From positions 2,999,339 to 3,063,338 of the forward strand of contig JAJEKV010000025.1 of assembly GCA_021234155.1 (NCBI GenBank): 64,000 nucleotides of DNA, in the 5' to 3' direction. This DNA comes from Isoetes taiwanensis. Taxonomy: Eukaryota > Streptophyta > Lycopodiopsida > Isoetales > Isoetaceae. A program made the translations under genes and the position numbers. Below, piece after piece: positions 56,741 to 64,000 of this stretch. Under the pieces are notes generated by a model. The model had not been told where the DNA came from, ran no database searches, and saw only the letters and a list, made by a program, of their open reading frames with translations. Position 1 is the stretch's first letter; every line of letters begins with the position of its first letter.

Positions 56741-57621
56741 ATCCTGGAGATGTGGGGATTTTTCTTAGAATAAGTAAATTGGATGTTGGACGTAGAAATT
56801 GAGCATATATCTGGAACATGATCTCAAACTTAGTTAGTAAGCAAAACCTTCAGAATATTGCCGTCTTGCATAAAATTGCCTCTTGCTTTGCCAGAACGAT
56901 GATGAAGCATGGTGGTTCGTGAGGGATTGGCAAGGTACTTCTTCTGTGCTCTTAGGTAGTGCTAATAGATTAATTTAATCCATTTGCAGAAATTTGAAAA
57001 TATAAGCCCTTAAGGTATTATGTGAGCAAAATTCTAAGCCTAAGATTTGCAGCCTATTGAATAAAAAACACATAAGATTTACAGTCTTAGATTAACTCTA
57101 TTTATTTTTCCAGCATTGTTTCATGATAAAATCTGGTTGGTCGTTTTGCATCCTCTACGAGGATGAATCCCACTGCAAAGTTGAGATACATGGTGGGAAT
57201 AAAGATGAATAAGATCCGTTTCCAAGTTGTAGAATGACACACATGGAGATATGTATTCCCCTCCTCTATATGCTGATAAAGAGTTTTCCAAGCATGAGTC
57301 AATGAATGGGATATATCCTAAATTCATTCATTAAAAAAAAAAAAAAAGGTAAATCCTGATATGCAACTTAGGCTGCTTTGTAGATTTATAGGCATGGCAG
57401 ATCAAAATAGAAAAATAATATTTATATAAAAATAGCCATACTCTCAGAAACATCACAGGCTTAGACATATGCTCCTTTGTAGATTTATAGGTATGGTGGA
57501 TCAAAATAAAAGGTAATGTATAATGCAACCATTTGGAAGACGGAAACTATATTTTTTAACGGAAACTATAATTTTTATTTCGTAACTAGAAATTAGCAAT
57601 GCTTTTGATGTCATTGATATA

Positions 57622-57647
57622 GGAAGGAAGGAAGGAAGGAAGGAAGG
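57622..57647 (+). repeat. (GGAA)n microsatellite, the tail of the LINE
   Basis: Six GGAA units on the plus strand, which read (CCTT)n on the minus strand at the 3' end of the LINE-like element. Confidence 0.8.
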
Positions 57648-60600
57648 TACTTTTATCGTCCACGGAGACCAATCGGTCTATGGGACCCAATACAAAAACG
57701 ACAAGCGGATTCTTGCCCCGGATTAAAAACCCCGCCCGAAGGGTTTCGAGAGGAAAAACCGTGGCGACAATCAGCCTCGGCCTTCTTGACAAAGCGTGCT
57801 AATCATATAAAATGCGTAAACATCCCAATATATACTGAGTCATGCACCACCCGTAGTGCCTAGTCGTGGACTGGCCGGCGGGGGCAAATGTGACCTCGAG
57901 GTCCAGTACCTCTGGATGTATGACCCGGGGCGCGTCTTGGCGGTGTGTTCATCGGCAAATGCAAGGGCACGTCCGCCCCGTACTAAGGGGGCGTATCGGC
58001 CGGATCGGCCCGAACACACTGGGCAACTCACGGAAAGTGTGAGACTCATCCTCAATGGCACCCGGTTTGGCGGATCGCCGAGGTGTCTGGCGGGGCTCCC
58101 AATCCACACGCCGATCTCGATGCGAAGATGGTGGGCTTTTGTCGCGAATGGAGGCAATGAGTGCAGCTTTTTCGGCATTTGGGAGCAGCGGTAGAGGCGT
58201 GGGCCCAGGGCTAACCGGGGGTTGATGTGCTCCTTGTAATGGGCCATTTTGGCGTGCTCTAGAGCAATGGGGTCCCGAGCTTGCCAAGGAAACAAGCATC
58301 TAGGTACTCCGCGGTACATCTCCGCGATCGGGGCTTTGCGCCCGGTATGCGCGTCTCGTGCTCTGCCGCGTTCCATCTGGCGAACCAGCGATCTCTCTTA
58401 CCCCTCCAGCGGGCCCTAAGCGCTGCGGACTCATGGCCACGGTGTAAGCGGTGCGGGGGAGCCGAGCATCACCCATAGTAACCACTTTACGAAAATAGGC
58501 GATGTGTCTATCAAGGGCTGCCCGTGGCGGCAAGAATCGCTTTTCTGCAGTGAGAATCGATAGGGGGGTGAAGGTTTCACCCAAGTGCGTGCCAAAAATG
58601 CTTGCGCACCTGCTCCAAGTCATTCAGTCGCCAAAGAGGCGACCCGGGCCCCAAACCTCGACCCCGTCTGAAGGGACCGGGCTCGACCGATGCGAGCGGA
58701 TGTGACCGATGGCCCCAATCATATAGCTTCGCACGGTGATTGTTACGCATGGCATAAAGCGCTTTCCGGCTGCTTTGTCACCATAGCGGATAGGCGCCTC
58801 CAGAGCGAGGCGAGGAGGGGAACTCCACCCCTAGGTACTTGTAGGTGGGCGTGGCGTCCACAGTCGCCCCCCGATATGTGAGTGCGGGGAGGCATGGGGT
58901 GACGTGAAGAGGATATGAGAACCACCACGGTCTTGGCAGATTGACGCAGCGCATGTCGTAGCGACAAAATGTGTCTAGGGCATCCGGGTGAGGCGCATAC
59001 CGGGGTGTGGGCCGGCCAGCCAACATCGCCCCGCGATAGATGAGCCGCCGGATGACCGGTGCAAAAGCCGTATGCCATCCCCCATGCTTTCAGAAGCGGG
59101 GCTCTAACCGATCAATGTAGAGGCCAAAAAGTGTTGGCGAGGGGGGCAACCTGCTTGGGACCGATGCTCTTGGTGAATGCTTGGCCCGTCGCCGTGCATC
59201 CGCCAAAACAACTCTCATACAACCCGTATATGGCATTACGCGCACGGCAGCGGAGCCCCTGACGCTAGATCTAGCCCACGCTTTTCAGGGGGCCGTGTAT
59301 CAAAAGCCTTTGCGAAGTCCACAAAGCGGCAATACAAGTCCGGTAGATGATTAGAAATTTGTCTTCAATCGATGCAGCTGGCGTAAAGATATGGTCAATC
59401 GTTGAGTGGCGGGTCGAAAGCTCGCCGCGGTGAGGGTTCGCGACCGGCCGCCTCGCCCGGGGTCAATCGCCGCCGAGAATGCCCCAACAGCTTTGGCAAA
59501 TACCGAATCGACCATGATCGTCCCAGAATTGGCCGGACAAAGGTGGGTCGCCCGCCTTTGTGAATGGGAACAACCCTCGCTTGTGGTCCATTGTCGGGAA
59601 ACCCTCCCCGCAATGCTCGCTGAACAGGGTAGTGAGGACCGACAAGCGCCGCCCTGCCCACTTGAGTAACTTCGCCCGCATACCATCGAGGTCACCGCCT
59701 TCCCATTAGCTAGCCGTTCGTGTGCCCCTCCTCAACATCCTCGCCCACGAACCAATGGGGGGCCATCCGGTGGGGGTATGGGCACGCGCCCCTGGCGGGT
59801 CATAGAGCCGCTTTGCAAAAGTACCGCTCCCACCGCGGGGTGTGATGTCCCCTCGAGGTCGGGCTGGCCTTCAAGCACTCTGGCGCCAAAAGGTTCGAGG
59901 ATGAGTGTCCAAAGAGTCAACATCTCCGCCGATGCTTGGCAAGGTACCGCGCCTTTGTGTCCTTCGATGGGCGCGGTACTGTGGTGGCCTCGCAAGCGGG
60001 TACACGGATCCGAATGTGACGGAGCTGCCGCTTGCGTGCTTTTACAGTCCGCATCAAACCATCGGTTACGCTGAATGTTGCCGACCCTCGAAGCGGCGAC
60101 GCGGGGTCTGCCAGCACCCGCTCGGGCCGCATCCCGTAATAGCGGTCACCTGGTCTGCTCTGCTGCTCTAGTGTGGAGGTCCCGCAGAATTACGGGAGGG
60201 CATCCATGAGCATCTTGCCGAAGTCCTCCGCCGCCATAATCGAAGTTTCAACCGAGGACGAGGGGCCGGTATAGTGGGGGTTCGGGCGGCTCGCCAAACC
60301 AGTCCAAATAAAGTGGGAGGTGATCTCGAAGTCGACCTCCTCATCCCGACCGGTTCGCGGCCCACCCTAAAACGACCGATGAGATGCATATCTTGGCGCA
60401 ACTACAAGCACATAGTCCACCACACTAGACCCTCCCCCCGATTGTCCCACATCGCATGTGCACTTGCGAGAATCGGGCCCGCGGAAAGGCCATTGCAAAT
60501 TATCAAGTCAAAAATGCCACATAGCAGGAGCAATTATGCGCCAAAGCGAAAGTGACGGTCATCATCCGACCCGCGTGGCGGGCTACTACTTGGGCGTAAA

Positions 60601-60819
60601 GCCGCAGGACATCGTCGGCCGAGGGGGGTCAAGTCGCATGGGCTGCTCTACTCCTGTCCGTGCATTGAAATCTCCAAGAAGGACGACCCTACCCAACTGC
60701 TGATGCTGCTGTATGTCATCATATAGATCGACATACGGGTCCATCCTATCCGCATCGGGGTGGCTGCGATAGAAGGTGCTGTCTGCATGAGGGAAATAAC
60801 AGGCGGCCAGAAAAAGAGG

Positions 60820-60864
60820 GTTGCCACTGGTATTATGCCACTGGTATTATGCACACTGGTATTA
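60820..60864 (+). repeat. Triplicated 14-bp unit at the LINE 5' border
   Basis: (C)CACTGGTATTAT occurs three times in a row. It could be part of the LINE's 5' end or the target. Confidence 0.7.
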
Positions 60865-60899
60865 TTGAATCTCTGCGCCACTATCCTGATTCTTTGTAG

Positions 60900-62640
60900 A
60901 AGCTACCCATAATAACTAAACTAACTTGCAAAAAATATTTATTCAGAAATATTAAATGCTTCTAACTTTGCTTTACCTTAATCGTTCATTATTCGAACGA
61001 AAGTTTTATGTTATAAGAACCTTGGTAGGGAACTTCATATTACAAAATATCGAGGCAAAAGAACATCATCAAGGCATGTAATTTCCGTAAGAAGTAATCA
61101 AACGTGCTTTTGACTAGTTTTTTAAGGCATGGTATTTAGAATTTTTTTCAAGGCTGGAAGTCTCATACGAGGCCAAATATATGCATCAAATAACAGGGGT
61201 AAGGGGGATTTCATTAATGTCAATAGTTATTATGCACTTTAATTATTGAACAATCGTTATGTATTGTCGTGCCCTTAGAAAAGCAGGCATTCATAGGGAT
61301 ATTATATTTAATATATGATTGTTTAGTAAAAAAAAGTTTTAACTAGCAAAAGCACACCAGAAGATGGCTAGGCATGTATGTAGTAGATTGTGGTAATTGA
61401 CAAATTGATTATCAAAGTTGAGTAACTAGTCAAGTTCAATAGTTGATATTGTTAGAGTTGAATAATAACGAAATGAGTAGTTTTTGCAAAGTTTCCAACT
61501 TTTATCACTGCAACCTACTTGCTTTGCTATATTTTTTGCTATTGTTCAATGGCTAGTCAATTACAGCCAGTAATATAGGTCAATGATAAAAGGCAATCAT
61601 TGTCCATATTGGAATCTTCTACTACCTTGCAAAATGGTTAGAAGGAAAAAAAAAACGTAGAACAAAATGCCAACCATGCATAAGGAACTGCTCATTTGAA
61701 AATGAGAAAACAAGTACCCTCCTTATCTCTAATGTCACATTTGTACACTTTTATAGATGAGCTCAATCCTCTCAAATGTTGTTTGGTGATGCATGGCAGT
61801 GTCATGTCAGATGGAAATGATGCCTCATATGATGCATTATTTGTTTCAAGCACAAGAGTTTTTCTCGTGGATGAGGTAAACGAGATTATATCTGATAATT
61901 GTATCCTCTTCTTGACCTCTTCAGTATGGCAATGGATTTTTTGAAATCGCTCCTTACTTCTGTTCTGGCACATTATCAATAACTAAGTGCACTTGCTTCT
62001 ACATGCATACGACCATATATAAATTACCTGCAATTTACGATAGTTGTGCAGACCACCTGCGAACTAATTTGAACATTACTTAGACAAACATTGAGCAAGA
62101 TTTTAATGAACGGGGAAGATGAGGATCGCATCCCTGCGTTTAAGTCATTACATAGCCATTGGGGAGGGGGGGAGGGGGGAGAGCGAAGTACGAGCTATCA
62201 CTTCCATGGTTAATTTTTTGTTTAATTTACTTTTGCATCCATAGTTTGGTTCATCTCTCAGCCATGAATTTCTACATGACTATAAAATAAGCCAGAATAA
62301 TCCAGATAAGGACTCTTACTCTGACTTGATTTGAATATTCTCTTGGTGTCTTCAGTTTATGGTCCAATATGATTTGCTCATGGATGGCTATGCAAGCTAT
62401 ATCAGGTGCAGAGGAAATGTATTATATTATCTAAAAGGCAAAATTAAAGTGCCAATGGTTGAGAAAAAAATGTTATCATTGTTAGAGGTCCAGTTCTCTT
62501 CTTTGGAGCATCTTTTGAAAAGAGCAAGTTGTCTTCTTCTAAGCATCGGCATAAAAGAGGTATGCCTTCTAGCAAAGGCCTATTTTCCTCATGTCCAGTA
62601 AGTACCCTTCTATAGATATTTGCATTATTGTGATAATTCA
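60900..62640. other. AT-rich flank with possible small exons
   Basis: A possible plus-strand exon 61770-61878 (acceptor TTTTATAG| near 61756, donor GAG|GTAAAC) reads DELNPLKCCLVMHGSVMSDG then NDASYDALFVSSTRVFLVDE. A second ORF (62359-62601) contains VQYDLLMDGYASYIR. Neither is recognised. A G-rich run (62162-62181) and a copy of AATCAAACGTGCTTTTGACTAG (61095-61116), matching 53.59 kb, are also present. Confidence 0.25.
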
Positions 62641-64000
62641 AAGAATAGAATGAAAGCTAACCAGAGCTTGTTGTACTGTATACCAGTGATTGCTTGCAAA
62701 ACTCTATGAATATTGGATGACGAACTGGTTTTACATAGTATTGAAATGTATCCACCATGATAAAAGACTTTGGCCAAAACAAAAAGGCATTTACTAATCT
62801 CTTGTGGATTGAGAAGCATGAACTAATCACATGAAATCTTCAATCTTGTCTGGAGGGTTCATAACAGTGCCATCTGAATCCTTTAGAATGAACATCTTCG
62901 GCTCGTGGCTTTCCAGTTCCATATTCTTCACATTATGTTTTTTCCAAGTATTGCAGCTGTTATTTCAATCTGGATGCTCACTATCAGTGCATGCTCTCTA
63001 ATATCATGTCTTTTGCAATCTTCAACTAGAAAGGTCCATCATTGGCATAGTAAGCTAGCTAAAGTCCTAGATGACACTTAGGGCAATTTTAGATGCCAAT
63101 TAAGTATCTTTGGGGAGGCAAGAGGTGATGAAGTTTGCATTAAGGACAGGTTGTGCTTATCCAACATTAAACAGACCAGTCGTGCTTCCCATTAGGAAAT
63201 AGATGCCTTTCACATCACAAGTTTCAGCACATCTTTATATAGATGCCTTTCACATCACAAGTTTCAGCACATCTTTATCCAGCTCTGCTTGTAAATAGAG
63301 AACTCTGGTTACGTGATAGGCAAGGGGAGGAAATTACTATAGCTTTCAGTCCTATTCAAGTACGCGTGTCTTGACATGTTGATTTTGGAGACTCAAAATT
63401 ACACAATAATCGTCTTTGAGCAGGGAACACTCTTGTTCTAATGCACACTGGTCTGCTTAAAGGCCATCATTACAAGTTTGACTGAACCAATGAGGCCTTC
63501 ATCAACTATTGTTGCATATGTTTCTCCAGACAAAAAACATTGCTTGACTTATTAAAGAGTTAAATTAAGCAACATTCATAATGAACTTGCAACTATATTC
63601 CATAGCATAAGCTTAGATTATGAAATGTTAATTGTTCCAGAAGAAGCATAATAGGAGGGCAGACGCATACAACTGAAACAATTATGCATTCAATAAAAGC
63701 CTATCAGTGACTTGGGTCACGATAAACTGCTCTTAGTGCACTATGAAATATTTATGAAATTTATGACCTGTAAGGGAATGCCATAATGTCTCTAAAATGG
63801 TAAGGTGATGTCTTGGCAATTCAATTAAGAGAGATATGCAAGCAACATAGTCATAGTCTGAAGAACCCAAAATAGGGCCTAAAATCCTACTTAATTCATG
63901 TTGCTGCAATGGAAACAATGCAGGGCAACTTGTAACATGATGCCTGAGACATAAAAGTTTCTAGCTATCATGTTGCGCAATGAGCTTAGAAATACGAAAG
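62641..64000. other. No gene recognised
   Basis: Contains a perfect 40-bp tandem duplication (63199-63238 and 63239-63278, starts ATAGATGCCTTTCACATC). A ~65-bp segment near 63380-63445 is an inverted, diverged copy of 50363-50430. Weak PPR-like reading on the minus strand near 63870 is not enough for a call. Confidence 0.4.

Larger units (their letters stand above)
57622..60864 (-). mobile_element. GC-rich LINE (non-LTR retrotransposon), frame-broken
   Basis: The minus strand carries, in order, an apurinic-endonuclease-like part (AACYFPHADSTFYRSHPDAD, QLGRVVLLGDFNARTG near 60665), reverse transcriptase pieces (PIHKGG near 59560; FVDFAKAFD near 59315; then YRGATVDATPTYKYLGVEF near 58830) and a C-terminal part with AHHLRIEIGVWIG near 58120. 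The order endonuclease-RT-C-terminal module identifies a LINE. Frames change every 50-100 codons. GC content is far above that of the surroundings. The 3' end is a CCTT microsatellite rather than poly(A), as in RTE-like and some CR1-like elements. The right border lies within a triplet of CACTGGTATTAT repeats (60820-60864). Confidence 0.75.

Noticed and set aside
57100-57330. Minus-strand ORF pair (66-68 codons)
   Set aside because: Two overlapping frames are open by chance; neither shows a motif or splice context.
63733-63918. PPR repeat on the minus strand
   Set aside because: DYVACISLLIEL loosely fits the PPR pattern but there is too little sequence to support it.

Overview
This is a stretch of nuclear DNA from a land plant. 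Three things show this: spliced genes with GT-AG introns, plant-type coding sequence (the ARP2/3 subunit ARPC4, and fragments of LRR receptor kinases, PPR proteins, a serine carboxypeptidase-like protein and an ABCB transporter), and a plant Ty3/gypsy retroelement primed by tRNA-Asp. The large introns, the many decayed gene fragments and a DUF7869-type transposon would fit a large-genome seedless plant such as a fern, but I hold the species group only weakly. There are no operons; genes stand alone among mobile DNA.

Layout. 0-0.53 kb: the first two exons of a TTC1-like TPR protein on the minus strand, with a repeated upstream segment (0.64-0.84 kb). 1.1-2.5 kb: unrecognised exon-like ORFs. 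2.6-15.1 kb: a 12.5-kb element bounded by perfect 26-bp terminal inverted repeats. A decayed DUF7869-type transposon protein and a DUF8039-like piece read towards its left end. Unrecognised ORFs and an FCP1-like HAD domain read towards its right end. The middle and right hold about 20 copies of a GC-rich palindrome and several ~85-bp hairpin units. 15.1-16.8 kb: sparse flank.

16.8-27.9 kb: a complete Ty3/gypsy element (Athila/Tat-like) on the minus strand, with LTRs, target duplication, PBS, PPT, gag, protease, RT/RNase H, integrase and an extra long 3' ORF; it carries disabling stops and frameshifts. 28-41 kb: gene-poor, with a repeated promoter-like segment, a tRNA-derived SINE with a 20-bp target duplication, an LRR-kinase 5' fragment, an isolated last exon and a serine carboxypeptidase-like relic.

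41.2-44.85 kb: a complete eight-exon ARPC4 gene (minus strand), the best gene in the window. It stands head to head with a plus-strand gene at 46.5-48.6 kb that encodes an RBR-type RING1 followed by a BIRC6-like ubiquitin-conjugating domain, with one in-frame TAG between the two. The intergenic promoter plus the RING exon start was duplicated in tandem (428 bp), and a truncated LINE then landed in the second copy. 48.7-52 kb: ABCB and PPR relics. 53-57 kb: more copies of the ARPC4/RING-E2 upstream sequence and two LRR exons. 57.6-60.9 kb: a GC-rich decayed LINE with a (CCTT)n tail. 61-64 kb: nothing recognisable except short repeats.

The two best candidates for something undescribed are the 12.5-kb TIR element with its palindrome array and the RING1-E2 fusion gene.
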